Of a stretch of 64,000 nucleotides of DNA, positions 1 to 8,510 are shown piece after piece. The notes under the pieces are model-generated. The model saw only the letters and a list, made by a program, of their open reading frames with translations, had not been told where the DNA came from and searched no databases. Position 1 is the stretch's first letter. Each line of letters opens with the position of its first letter. Origin of the DNA: Microbacteriaceae bacterium (lineage in GTDB: Bacteria > Actinomycetota > Actinomycetes > Actinomycetales > Microbacteriaceae); the NCBI GenBank assembly GCA_004297935.1, contig SCRE01000018.1, positions 1 to 64,000 on the forward strand. The letters are read 5' to 3'. The translations under genes and the position numbers were made by a program.

Positions 1-213
1 GACCGCTCTCACCGAAACAGGGTCATGCGGTAATCAACCCGCGCATATCAGACTGACCACGCGTCACCAGACACGCCGCAGCCCCACGCACGCCCAGACG
101 AACGACGAAGTGTCGCCGGACAGGCCAGCCCGGCGGCACTTCACCCTGCCCACTTGACAAAAACCCTCACATATCAGCCGAGGGACCACACACAAGTGCG
201 GCGGACAGCCGCA

Positions 214-682
214 ATGGTCCGGATCTCTTGAGCGGATCTTCATCTGCGCCATGGCGGGCGAAGAGATGCATGAACTCGAAGAGGCGGTGCTCGTCGAGGG
301 GCGCGGCATCAAAGGCGACAGGTATTTCCTGGGGACCGGGCACTATTCGGGCCGCCCCCATGTCGACCGCCAGGTGACGATCATCGAGCAGGAGACGCTC
401 GACGCCCTCCTCAGAGACCACGGGGTCCAGTTGCTGCCGGAAGAAAGCCGGCGCAACCTGGTCACCACTGGCGTCCCCCTATCCCACCTGGTCGGGAAAC
501 CGTTCAGCGTCGGCGAGACCGTCCTGTACGGCGGTCACCTGAACACCCCGTGCATGTACCTTGAGCAACTGATCAACAAACCCGTGTTCAACCTCCTGGC
601 CCACCGCTCCGGACTCAACTGCCGCATCCTGACCGGAGGTCGCATGCGGCAAGGAGACGCGATCACCCCGTCAGGGGACTAG
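214..682 (+). pseudogene. MOSC-domain protein, probably frameshifted at its 5' end
   Basis: The frame open to 682 encodes a MOSC domain (molybdenum-cofactor sulfurase C-terminal family, often linked to delivery of sulfur or metal to oxidoreductases). It shows GRGIKGDRYF, RRNLVTTGV and CMYLEQL, the usual family signatures. The first in-frame ATG (251) has no ribosome binding site, and it cuts off a beta strand (LERIFIC) that still reads like the family N-terminus just upstream. An ATG at 214 starts MVRI in another frame and reaches a stop at 229-231. Skipping one base near 226 joins the two. I infer a one-base insertion and loss of function. A short intact protein from 251 (143 aa) is the alternative. 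The decayed reductase immediately downstream supports decay. Confidence 0.6.
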
Positions 683-684
683 GC

Positions 685-1271
685 ATGGCGAAACGGCTCC
701 TCATTCGGGTGAAGGTGACAGAGATAGACGACGTCGCCGCTCGCATAAAGCTGTTCCGCCTCAGCCCGCTTTACCGCGCCACGATGCCGCCCTACCAGGC
801 AGGCGATCATGTCCGGCTGCGCCTGGCAAACGGGATGCTACGCAGGTTCTCCCTCTGCGGCGACCCGCGCGACCTGTCAACCTATCAGATCGCCGTCCTC
901 CGCGAAGACGACGGGCGCGGCGGATCTCTGGCGATCCACGAGAGCATCCGCGTCGGCGACGAACTCCACCATGCGGCAAAATCGCGGGACGCAGCAGCGT
1001 TCATAGCGCAGTTGCGCCGGAGCCTGGGCGAGAGCTTCCACACATACCTGTCCGCCGAGGGGAAACACCTCGACATCCGATCCATCCTGGACATGCCGCA
1101 AGAGCGGACCCACGTCTACGTCTGCGGACCAAACAGCTCGAAAACGCGGTCCAGGCCGTCGCAGCCGAACAAGGATGGGCCGATGAATCCATCCACATGG
1201 AATCCTTCGCGGGACTGACAGGACCTGAAGCGCGCCGGGGCCAGCCGTTCGACGTATCGGTACTAATCTGA
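685..1271 (+). pseudogene. Phthalate-dioxygenase-reductase/VanB-type ferredoxin reductase remnant
   Basis: Residues 1-95 read as the flavin-binding domain of a PDR-type reductase (RRFSLCGDP, then DDGRGGSLAIHE). The alignment then jumps: the whole NAD-binding start, including the GGIGITP-type motif, is missing around base 970. The reading resumes with KSRDAAAFIAQLRR and THVYVCGP. At about 1131-1133 a one-base loss in an A run shifts the frame. The true continuation (QLENAVQAVAAEQGW, then FAGLTGPEARRGQPFDVSV) is in the next frame and stops at 1269-1271, where the C-terminal 2Fe-2S domain should begin. That makes three lesions: an internal deletion, a frameshift and loss of the last domain. In other genomes this reductase family supplies electrons to Rieske oxygenases or related demethylases; no such partner is in the window. 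Confidence 0.8.
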
Positions 1272-1408
1272 GACGCCCACTGCTACGCCTTGCGCGCAGA
1301 AGCTAATTATTTGCTCATGCAGATGCCCACTGTTTGAGATCATCGAGCATGTTCCGCTCTGCAATGTCAAGCGATTTTTGAGATTTGCTCTCGCGGGCGC
1401 CTGCTGGT

Positions 1409-2725
1409 CTACGGGCGCCGCGGCGCGGGCGACAGGCCGGTGTGCGACGGATGCGGCAGCGCGCTGCGCCAGCTCATGCCCTGGGCTCCCTTGACCGCGC
1501 AGATCACCAGCAGCAGCCAGCCGTACTCGATCAGCAAGGAACTCTCGGCGAACGCGGTCGCGAGCATGGCGACGAGCACGAGCGGCGGCCACACGTAGAT
1601 CACGCTGCGCTTGTTCGACGCAAGCACCCAGGACCGGGCGAACGCCAGCACCACCAGCGCGACGAACAAAGCCAGGCCGATCAGGCCGACCTGCAGGTAC
1701 AGGTCCAGATAGGCGTTCAGGCCGTTTGCGTGCCGGGCACCGGTGTTCGCATCGATGATCACGTAGGGCGGGATGTGGCGCCAGAACCCGATCCAACCCC
1801 AGCCCTGCAACGGGTAGGTCGGGATCAGGTCCCACATCTGAATCCACACGTTGTACCGCACGTTCAACAGGCTGCCTGCGCTGAGCAGCTCGATGATCCG
1901 GGCCCGGATGAGGTAACCCACGACCACGGCAGCGACCGCGAACACGCCCAGCCCCAGCTGCCAATAAGTGCGGTGCGCCGCCTTCACCTTGCGCAGTCCA
2001 TAGAGTGCAAGCGTGGCGACCAGCACCAGCACCGCCACGGCGGCCGTGACGGGGGAGTTGCTCAGCAGGGTGCAGGCGGCGGCCAACGCGATCGAGAAGA
2101 TGGCCCGCCCGCGCTGCACGGACCGAGTGCGCAATTCCACCAGGAAGGTCACCAGCCCGATCAGGGCGACGAGCCCGAACTGATTGCGCGTGCCGAAGAT
2201 GCCCTGCAGCGGGCCGCCTTCCGCTATGTTGCCCTGGATACCCAGGAAGGTGATCGGCAGATTGATCAGGAGCCCGCTGAGCACCTCGAGCGCCAGCGAC
2301 AGCGTGAGCAGCACGCGCAGCACGTCGCCGACGGTGCGCACGATCTGGATCGCATCCCGTACGAGCGCCAGATAAACGGCCAGGAATGCGAACGTCACCT
2401 GGTAGATGATCGCTGCCAGCGTCGCCCACTGATAACCGCTCCAGATGATCGACAGCCCGCACCAGCCGACGAACGCGAGGATGGAGATCGGAAGCAGCCC
2501 CTGCCACTCGATCGCCCCTCGATGAGCGATGAACGATCCGATCGCCAGGAGCGTGAGAGCCGCCAGGATGCCGAGCAGCCCCGGCCAGCCGATCATGCTT
2601 CTGATGGCATATGTTCCGAACGCGGTGCCGACGATCGCCACCGACAGCGCCGACGCGAACTGTGCAGACTCGAAAAGGGTGCGAACCTGCGCCGGGATGT
2701 GCCAGTGCGTCGGATTACCCGCCAC
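1409..2725 (-). CDS. O-antigen ligase family membrane protein (first of a pair)
   Basis: A 438-residue polytopic membrane protein with about ten to twelve hydrophobic segments. It carries the pattern of the Wzy_C/O-antigen ligase family: GTRNQFG near 178-184, GWGWIGFW at 308-315 in the periplasmic loop, and HANGLNAYLD at 332-341. In this family such proteins polymerise or transfer undecaprenyl-linked glycans. In a Gram-positive actinobacterium the likely product is an exopolysaccharide or a secondary wall glycan. The start is a GTG at 2725 with no clear ribosome binding site. A paralogue lies immediately upstream on the same strand. The substrate cannot be inferred. Confidence 0.8.
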   Translation of the reverse strand: MAGNPTHWHIPAQVRTLFESAQFASALSVAIVGTAFGTYAIRSMIGWPGLLGILAALTLLAIGSFIAHRGAIEWQGLLPISILAFVGWCGLSIIWSGYQWATLAAIIYQVTFAFLAVYLALVRDAIQIVRTVGDVLRVLLTLSLALEVLSGLLINLPITFLGIQGNIAEGGPLQGIFGTRNQFGLVALIGLVTFLVELRTRSVQRGRAIFSIALAAACTLLSNSPVTAAVAVLVLVATLALYGLRKVKAAHRTYWQLGLGVFAVAAVVVGYLIRARIIELLSAGSLLNVRYNVWIQMWDLIPTYPLQGWGWIGFWRHIPPYVIIDANTGARHANGLNAYLDLYLQVGLIGLALFVALVVLAFARSWVLASNKRSVIYVWPPLVLVAMLATAFAESSLLIEYGWLLLVICAVKGAQGMSWRSALPHPSHTGLSPAPRRP

Positions 2726-2921
2726 GGTGCTCGCGTCTCGCCGCGGCGCGCCCGCGCCTGCTCGTGGCGTGCTCGGGCCTGGTCGCGGGCTCGCACCTCA
2801 CGGCGCCGCGCTCGGGCATGGTCGTGCCCGGCCGACGTTTGATTGCGACCGGCCCGCGCCTGGTCGTTCCGCGTTCGCGTGTGATCGCGCCCCGTGCGAA
2901 CCCGACGGATACTGCAGCCAT
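2715..2921 (-). CDS. Possible small Arg-rich ORF ahead of the ligase gene
   Basis: A 68-codon ORF starts at an ATG preceded by AGGATGAAGCC, a plausible ribosome binding site. It overlaps the GTG start of the downstream ligase by 11 bases, so translational coupling is possible. The predicted peptide is low-complexity and very rich in Arg, Ala and Gly, with no recognisable domain. The Arg-rich N-terminus of the upstream ligase paralogue looks similar in composition. It could therefore be a coupling leader, the frameshifted N-terminus of the ligase, or simply noncoding GC-rich DNA. Confidence 0.2.
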   Translation of the reverse strand: MAAVSVGFARGAITRERGTTRRGPVAIKRRPGTTMPERGAVRCEPATRPEHATSRRGRAAARREHRGG

Positions 2922-2956
2922 GGCTTCATCCTATGGTCGATGGCTGTGGTCGACGT

Positions 2957-4369
2957 CTATGGCCGATCGGCTTTGGTCTTGACCGCGAGCAGAACGAGCA
3001 GGGCCCACCCGCCTTCGCTGAGCATCCGGCTTTCAGCGGCACTCTGCGCGATCAGCGCGGCGATCAGCAGCAGCGGCAAGAGCGCGGTTGCCGTGTAGCG
3101 CACGGTGTCGTCCAGTCCGGTGCGCGGGCGATCCACGGCGGCGAACCAGCTGCGCCCGAGTGTGGAGCCCACGAGCAGGACGAAGATGATCAGACCGAGG
3201 ATGCCCAACTGCATCCAGACATCCAGATAGGCGTTGTGCGCTTGTAGATAGGTGACGCCTTTGCGCACCGCGAGTGTCTTGAACGGCTCGACCCAGGGTG
3301 CCCAATAGCTGATCCACCCCCAGCCGAACATGGGGCGCTGCAGCGCCAGATCCGTCACCGCCTTCCAGATGACGAGGCGGCCGGTCAGGTCCTCGCTCTT
3401 GCCGAGCAGCTTGAGGATCGGACCCCACAGCACCACGGCGGATGCGACTCCCACCACGATCACGCCGAACGCGGTCGCGTAGACCGCGCCGCGCTTCCTG
3501 GGGTCGCGGCGGCGTGTCCACAACGCCAGGAGCAGCACCAGCGCCGACAGCACAGCGGCAATGATCACCGTGGAGGAGCGGGTCAGCACGAACGCGGCCG
3601 CGGCAACGATCAGCCAGGTGAGGGCTGTGCCGCGCTTGACCGTGCGGTCGGCCAGTTGCACACCGAACACGATCAACGCGATCAGGGCCGACATCGCGAG
3701 CAGATTGCTGTTGCCCTGGATGCCCTGGATCTGACCGCCGTGGAACAGCAGGCCGCGACTCCAGTAGAACGCCTGTGGAAGCTTCGGCTGGTCGTAGTGC
3801 ACCCAGAACGGCAGAATCGGATGCCGTACGAATAAGGCCACGATCAACTCGAACAGCAACGACAGGCCGACGACCCAGCGCAGCGAGGTGCCGAGGGCGC
3901 GCAGCAGCTGCTCCCAGGTCAGACACAGTGCCAGAAACACGCCGGCGGCCGTCGTGCACCACTGCGCGGCGACGCCGAGCGCGCTCGCTCCGGGATAGAA
4001 CGACCACGCGATCGACACCGTCGCCAGCAGCAGGAACAGCGCCAACGTCTTCGGGACTTTGCGGAACGGCAGCGTCCGCCATGGCGGGGTGGGCGATTGC
4101 CGGGTGCGCGACTGCTGGGTGGGCGACTGTTGTTTCGGGCGCAGCATGATCAACCAGACGACGCTGCCGATCGTCACGAGTGCGGCAAGCGTCAGATACC
4201 CGCCCCAGCCGATCAGGTTGCGCCAGAAGTCACCCGCGAACAGGGTGAAAAGAGCGAACGCGGCGAACAGGCCGAGAGCGGTGTTGGTGCGGTCGTGCCC
4301 GCCAGCGGTTGCGCGGCGGCTTCCGACGGCGCGCCGCCCGCCGGCGCTCGTCGTGTCGTCGGATGCCAT
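2957..4369 (-). CDS. O-antigen ligase family membrane protein (second of a pair)
   Basis: A 470-residue relative of the next gene downstream, with the same family landmarks: QGNSNLLA at 218-225, FGWGWISYW at 348-356 and QAHNAYLD at 376-383. The start at 4369 (MASDDTTSAGG) was preferred over an upstream ATG that would add 51 Arg-rich residues unlike the family. Residues 80-97 between the second and third membrane segments form a short tandem repeat (QSPT/QSRT/QSPT), encoded by imperfect repeats near 4089-4135. Two tandem, divergent ligases suggest two glycan substrates, or a polymerase plus a ligase. Which is which cannot be told from sequence. Confidence 0.8.
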   Translation of the reverse strand: MASDDTTSAGGRRAVGSRRATAGGHDRTNTALGLFAAFALFTLFAGDFWRNLIGWGGYLTLAALVTIGSVVWLIMLRPKQQSPTQQSRTRQSPTPPWRTLPFRKVPKTLALFLLLATVSIAWSFYPGASALGVAAQWCTTAAGVFLALCLTWEQLLRALGTSLRWVVGLSLLFELIVALFVRHPILPFWVHYDQPKLPQAFYWSRGLLFHGGQIQGIQGNSNLLAMSALIALIVFGVQLADRTVKRGTALTWLIVAAAAFVLTRSSTVIIAAVLSALVLLLALWTRRRDPRKRGAVYATAFGVIVVGVASAVVLWGPILKLLGKSEDLTGRLVIWKAVTDLALQRPMFGWGWISYWAPWVEPFKTLAVRKGVTYLQAHNAYLDVWMQLGILGLIIFVLLVGSTLGRSWFAAVDRPRTGLDDTVRYTATALLPLLLIAALIAQSAAESRMLSEGGWALLVLLAVKTKADRP

Positions 4370-4455
4370 GTGATCAGAATATGGGGTCGCGCGGGTCGCC
4401 GCCGCGCGGGCGTCGCGGCGTGGTGCGCGGCACCCCCGTGGCATCCGCTCGATTT

Positions 4456-4536
4456 CCAAAACGACGGAGTTACGTGCCAACACGCCGTTGAACCAACTCT
4501 GGACGCGGCGCGTTCGGCACAATCTCTGTCGTGTTG
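4456..4536. repeat. Degenerate copy of the CAAAACGACGGA hairpin element
   Basis: CCAAAACGACGGA at 4456-4468 is identical to one arm of the perfect hairpin at 40731-40812. A partner arm at about 4521-4536 (CTCTGTCGTGTTG) matches with mismatches. It lies between the acyl-CoA dehydrogenase 3' end and the ligase start, both on the minus strand. Confidence 0.4.
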
Positions 4537-4585
4537 TGAACAGCGCGGCCGGGGGTGAGCACCCTTCCAGCGCTGCAGGCAGGGG

Positions 4586-5764
4586 TTAGACGAAGGCGGC
4601 GTGGCCGGTGATCGAACGGCCGACGATCAGGGTGTTCATCTCACGGGTGCCCTCGTAGGAGTAGAGCGCCTCGGCATCCATGAAGTGGCGCGCCACGTCG
4701 TAGTCGATGACGATGCCGTTGCCGCCGAGGAGTTCGCGGCACCACGCGACGGTCTCGCGCATCCGCGTCGTGGTGAAGGACTTTGCGAGCGCGGAGTGCT
4801 CGTCGCGCTGCGTGCCGGCGTCGAGCATCTTCGACACCTGAACGACCATGCCGATCGACGCCGTGATGTTTCCGAGGCATCTCACGAGCAGATCCTGCAT
4901 CAGCTGATGCGCGCCGATCGGTTTGCCGAACTGGATGCGCCCCTTCGCGTACGCGACCGCCGCATCGTAGGCACCGATCGAATTGCCGACGGCCGCCCAG
5001 GCGACCTCGGCGCGGGTGGAGCGCAGCACGCGCGCGGTGTCTTTGAACGAGTTCGCGTTCGCCAGCCGCAGGCGCTCGGGAACGACGACGTTCTCGAGGG
5101 TGATGTCGGCGTTCTGCACGATGCGCAGCGACTGTTTGCCCTCGATGCGGGTTGCCATGTAGCCGGGGGTGGTCGTCGGCACGATGAAGCCCTTGACCTG
5201 TCCGTCGTCGGCGTCCTTCGCCCAGATAACGGTGATATCGCTGAAGGTGGCATTGCCGATCCAGCGCTTGGACCCATTCAGCACCCAGTTGTCGCCGTCG
5301 CGCTTCGCCGTCGTTCGCAAGCCTTGTGCTGAGTCGGAACCGGACAGTGGCTCGGTCAGGCCGAACGCGCCGATCACCTCGCCGCTGGCGAGCGGCGGCA
5401 GCCACTGTGCCTTCTGCTCATCCGAGCCGCAGGCGTGCACGGCACCGGCAGCCAGCCCGTTCTGCACTCCGACATAGGTGGCGACGGATGCGTCTACGCG
5501 CGCCAGCTCGAGCGCGACGAAGCCCCGGAACACCGTCGAATTCGCGAACGGCGCTGTCTCCTCCCAGGCATAGGACGCGACACCGAGCTCGTGCAACGGT
5601 TTGATGACCTGCATCGGGAACTCCGCTCGCTGCCAGAACTCGTTCACGATCGGCTTGACCTCGGTTTCGAGGTAGGAGCGAAGCGTGGTCAGCGCATCCT
5701 TCTCCTGGTCGGTGAGTTCGTTCTCGTAGCCGTAGAAGTCGCCGGCGAGAGGCGTGAATGCCAT
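4586..5764 (-). CDS. Acyl-CoA dehydrogenase (glutaryl-CoA dehydrogenase-like subgroup)
   Basis: A 392-residue FAD enzyme of the acyl-CoA dehydrogenase family, which removes two hydrogens from an acyl-CoA thioester and passes electrons to ETF. The N-terminal helical domain, the central FGLTEPLSGSDS and WVLNGSKRWIGNA strands, and the C-terminal helical domain are complete. The likely catalytic base is Glu371 in SYEGTREMN. That position and the RQ-like FGKPIG segment fit the glutaryl-CoA/short-chain subgroup, but the substrate is a guess. ATG 5764 is preceded by GGAG at good spacing; an upstream ATG adds low-complexity sequence. The gene is divergent from manA across about 235 bases and has no obvious pathway partners nearby. 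Confidence 0.85.
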   Translation of the reverse strand: MAFTPLAGDFYGYENELTDQEKDALTTLRSYLETEVKPIVNEFWQRAEFPMQVIKPLHELGVASYAWEETAPFANSTVFRGFVALELARVDASVATYVGVQNGLAAGAVHACGSDEQKAQWLPPLASGEVIGAFGLTEPLSGSDSAQGLRTTAKRDGDNWVLNGSKRWIGNATFSDITVIWAKDADDGQVKGFIVPTTTPGYMATRIEGKQSLRIVQNADITLENVVVPERLRLANANSFKDTARVLRSTRAEVAWAAVGNSIGAYDAAVAYAKGRIQFGKPIGAHQLMQDLLVRCLGNITASIGMVVQVSKMLDAGTQRDEHSALAKSFTTTRMRETVAWCRELLGGNGIVIDYDVARHFMDAEALYSYEGTREMNTLIVGRSITGHAAFV

Positions 5765-5999
5765 GTCTGCTCCATTGAATGGTGGGAGGCGGGTGGTGGG
5801 ACGCGAGTGGACGGTTGGGCGGTCGCGGTGCACGGGCCTGGTGGATGGGTCGGGCGGACCGGTCCGGCGGACGGGACGGGACGGATGGGCTGGACCGGCG
5901 GACGGGTCGGATGGATAACGGCATCAGCCTACGGAGGCGCGCGCCACGCACCAACACGATTGGTAGTTTGGTCTAACGAACTCGAAGGGACGTCACGGG

Positions 6000-7391
6000 A
6001 TGTTTGTGCGCATCGACAACGCACCGCGCGACTATGCGTGGGGTTCCACGACCGCCATCGCACGGCTGCTCGGACGGCCGACCTCGGGAAGGCCGGAGGC
6101 GGAACTGTGGTTCGGGGCGCATCCGGGATCGCCGAGTCGGATCGCGGAGCCGGCGCTGACCGGCGGTGCAACGAACCTCGCCGAGTGGATCGCCCGCGAC
6201 CCTCGGACGGCCCTCGGCTCGACGGATGCCGGTGGTCCCGCGCCTGGTGCTGGGACTCCGAATGCCACCGGGTCCGCGGATGCCGCCGGCGGGTCGGCGA
6301 GTGGTGCAGGAGCCCGCCGCGGCGCCGCGATGCGGCGTGCACCGCACCTGACGTTTCTGCTGAAGGTGCTGGCGGCGGCCGCACCGCTGTCATTGCAGGC
6401 GCATCCGTCGTCGGTGCAGGCGGCTGAGGGTTACGAGCGTGAGAATGCCGCCGGCGTGCCGCTGGATTCGCCGGACCGCAACTACAAGGATCCGTTCCAC
6501 AAGCCGGAGTTGGTCTTCGCCCTGAGCGAGCGGTTCGAGGCGTTGTGCGGGTTCCGTCCACTAGCGGGCACGATTGTGGTCCTGGATCGGCTGATTGCGG
6601 CCGCCGCTGACGCGATGCAACCGACGGATGCGCTCACCGCGTTCCGCGCGCGGCTCGCGGTGCAGACCGATGCGCCCCAGATCCTGCGCGGCACTGTCGC
6701 GTGGCTGCTGGAGTCGGGTGGGGATGGTGCCGATGCTGTCCGTGCAGTGGTGGCGGAGGTGGTCGACGCTGCCGCGCGTGTCGTCGCGAGTGCCGAGAGT
6801 GCGGTAACCGCTGCCGTGACGGACGACCTGTTGCCGTTCACGACGGTGGGTGTGCTCGCATCCGCATATCCGGGGGATCCCGGAATCGTGCTGTCGCTGC
6901 TGCTGAATCGGGTGAGCCTGAAGCGGGGCGAGGCGTTGTATTTGCCCGCGGGGAACATCCATGCGTATCTGCACGGCCTCGGCATCGAGTTGATGTCGGC
7001 ATCGGACAACGTGTTGCGCGGTGGGCTGACCCCCAAGCACATCGACGTGCCCGAGCTGCTGCACGTGCTGCACTTCACACCGAAACCGGTGCCGTATCTG
7101 CGGCCGGATCTGCACGGGGACAATGTGGAGGTCTTCCGGCCCGACGTGCCCGATTTCCGGCTGGTACGCGTCGCGTTGGGCACGGATGCCGACGATCTGG
7201 ACTCGACGGACGCTCGGGTCGAGCTGTCGGGGCCCGCGATCGCGCTCTGCACCGATGGTGGCGTGCGCCTGCGCGGTTTGCGTGGCGAGGTCACCCTGCG
7301 GCAGGGTGAGGCGGCCTATGTGACGCCCGATGAGGCATCCGTCACGGTCGTCGGCGACGGCACGGTCTTCGTCGCAACCAGCAACGAGTAG
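6000..7391 (+). CDS. manA: Mannose-6-phosphate isomerase, class I
   Basis: Interconverts fructose 6-phosphate and mannose 6-phosphate in the cytosol, feeding GDP-mannose synthesis. Class I landmarks are present: an N-terminal PRDYAWGS-type start, QAHPS near 133 and KPEL near 166 (zinc ligands), and the GNIHAYLHG active-site segment near 320. The ribosome binding site AAGGGA lies about 10 bases before ATG 6000. At 463 residues it is some 50 longer than usual. The excess is a Gly/Ala/Ser/Pro-rich insertion at about residues 77-115, before the conserved HLTFLLKVL strand, so it is probably a surface loop. In mycobacteria manA lies in the same whiB2-sahH block. Confidence 0.93.
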   Translation: MFVRIDNAPRDYAWGSTTAIARLLGRPTSGRPEAELWFGAHPGSPSRIAEPALTGGATNLAEWIARDPRTALGSTDAGGPAPGAGTPNATGSADAAGGSASGAGARRGAAMRRAPHLTFLLKVLAAAAPLSLQAHPSSVQAAEGYERENAAGVPLDSPDRNYKDPFHKPELVFALSERFEALCGFRPLAGTIVVLDRLIAAAADAMQPTDALTAFRARLAVQTDAPQILRGTVAWLLESGGDGADAVRAVVAEVVDAAARVVASAESAVTAAVTDDLLPFTTVGVLASAYPGDPGIVLSLLLNRVSLKRGEALYLPAGNIHAYLHGLGIELMSASDNVLRGGLTPKHIDVPELLHVLHFTPKPVPYLRPDLHGDNVEVFRPDVPDFRLVRVALGTDADDLDSTDARVELSGPAIALCTDGGVRLRGLRGEVTLRQGEAAYVTPDEASVTVVGDGTVFVATSNE

Positions 7392-7486
7392 GCGCCCGCT
7401 ATCACAAACGGCTCGTCACAAAAGAACGGACTCTTCCAGCGTCGACCCAGCCCCCGGATAGCAGCGTGTTGGTAACTCGCAAGTCC

Positions 7487-7969
7487 TTAGCTGCCCGCTT
7501 TGATCAGTGCAGCATAGCGTGCGAGGTACAGTGGCCATCCGGCGTCGTTGGCGACGCCTTCGCTGAGCGCTTCCCAACCGGGGCCGTGCCGATCGATGTT
7601 GCGGTGTTCTAGTTCAACACGTGTGCGCTGCGGGGCTTCCACGATAAATCGAACTTCGACCTCACTGGTGTTCTCTGGGTCGGATTCGAGCTGCCACTGG
7701 GTGCCGATATCCCAGCTGAACACGACACGGTCAGGTGGCTCATACGCGAGGACGCGCGCCCATCGGCACTCACTGCCGTCGACACCACGATCGTAGATGT
7801 GGCCGCCGACTTTCGGGTCGAATACGGTCTCTGCGATGGGAACGCTGAGTAGGTTGTGCTCCGGAGGCTTGAAGTCGCCGAATCGTTCGGTAAACACGGT
7901 GAATGCGCGCTCGATGGGCGCCTCAACGATAATCTCCCGGCGGACGACCGCGGTCGTTGTCTTGGTCAT
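7487..7969 (-). CDS. SRPBCC/AHSA1-like domain protein
   Basis: A 160-residue single-domain START/SRPBCC fold protein of the Aha1-like subgroup (IEAPIERAFTVFTERFGDF at the start, TRVELEHRNIDRHGPGWEALSEGV near the end). Such proteins form a hydrophobic cavity and are commonly found next to an ArsR repressor. The ligand is usually unknown. ATG 7969 has AAGGAG about 8 bases upstream and overlaps the end of the ArsR gene by 4 bases, so the two are co-translated. It converges on manA. Confidence 0.85.
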   Translation of the reverse strand: MTKTTTAVVRREIIVEAPIERAFTVFTERFGDFKPPEHNLLSVPIAETVFDPKVGGHIYDRGVDGSECRWARVLAYEPPDRVVFSWDIGTQWQLESDPENTSEVEVRFIVEAPQRTRVELEHRNIDRHGPGWEALSEGVANDAGWPLYLARYAALIKAGS

Positions 7970-8343
7970 GGTCTCTCCTTGGTTGGTTGATCGACGGTTG
8001 GTTGTTCGACGACACTCTTGTATGCGGTCAGTGCTCGGTTCCAGAACGTGTCGAGCTGGTCGCGTAGTGCGCCCACCCCGGCCGGGTTGAGCCGATAGAT
8101 CCGGCGGGTACCGGCCACGTGTTCGATGACCAGCCCCGCCTGCTTCAGCACCTTCAAGTGCTGGGATACGGCGGGCCGACTGACCGGCAATTCAGCGGCG
8201 AGTTCGCCGACCGCTCTGGGCCGCTCGGCCAAGCACTCGATAATGCTGCGTCGGGTGCGATCGCCTAGCGCGTCCCATCCGTCACTGATTCGGTAGGTGT
8301 CGACTTCGTAAGTGCCCACGAACGGTAAGCTATCACTTACCAT
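7966..8343 (-). CDS. ArsR/SmtB-family transcriptional repressor
   Basis: A 125-residue winged-helix regulator. The recognition helix region is SRPAVSQHLKVLKQAGLV at 54-71. No Cys-rich metal site is visible, so the signal is unlikely to be a thiophilic metal bound in the usual way. It probably controls itself and the overlapping SRPBCC gene. The ATG at 8343 sits inside an inverted repeat. An alternative GTG at 8319 (residue 9) would start about 7 bases after a TAGCTT hexamer with a TTGACG 18 bases upstream of that, which would make the message leaderless and put the inverted repeat over the promoter. Confidence 0.88.
   Translation of the reverse strand: MVSDSLPFVGTYEVDTYRISDGWDALGDRTRRSIIECLAERPRAVGELAAELPVSRPAVSQHLKVLKQAGLVIEHVAGTRRIYRLNPAGVGALRDQLDTFWNRALTAYKSVVEQPTVDQPTKERP
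8324..8341. promoter_or_regulatory. Candidate ArsR operator (inverted repeat)
   Basis: A perfect 6-base inverted repeat, GGTAAG-CTATCA-CTTACC, overlaps the 5' end of the arsR-like gene and the possible -10 of its promoter. Its position and dyad size fit an autoregulatory ArsR site. This is inference only. Confidence 0.45.
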
Positions 8344-8510
8344 CCGTTCGCGTCAAGGTCTCCGGGCCACATGTGGCGAAAGACGGTGAGACAAACTTCG
8401 TTAGAACAACTGCAGACCAGTGCTCGCGGATTATCGGAGTGAGGTCGAGTCGACATGAGCCGATACAGTAGCGGTGGCCGCGACGGGCGCGGGGTTGTGG
8501 AGGTCGGGCG

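Noticed and set aside
154-182. TTGACA promoter before the MOSC remnant
   Set aside because: No -10-like hexamer at 16-18 bases. Bases 1-213 hold no gene I can support; a short open frame to 156 may be the end of an upstream gene but resembles nothing.
1272-1408. Possible insertion-sequence scar (two GAYGCCCACTG words and A/T-rich sequence)
   Set aside because: No transposase remnant, inverted ends or target duplication can be shown.
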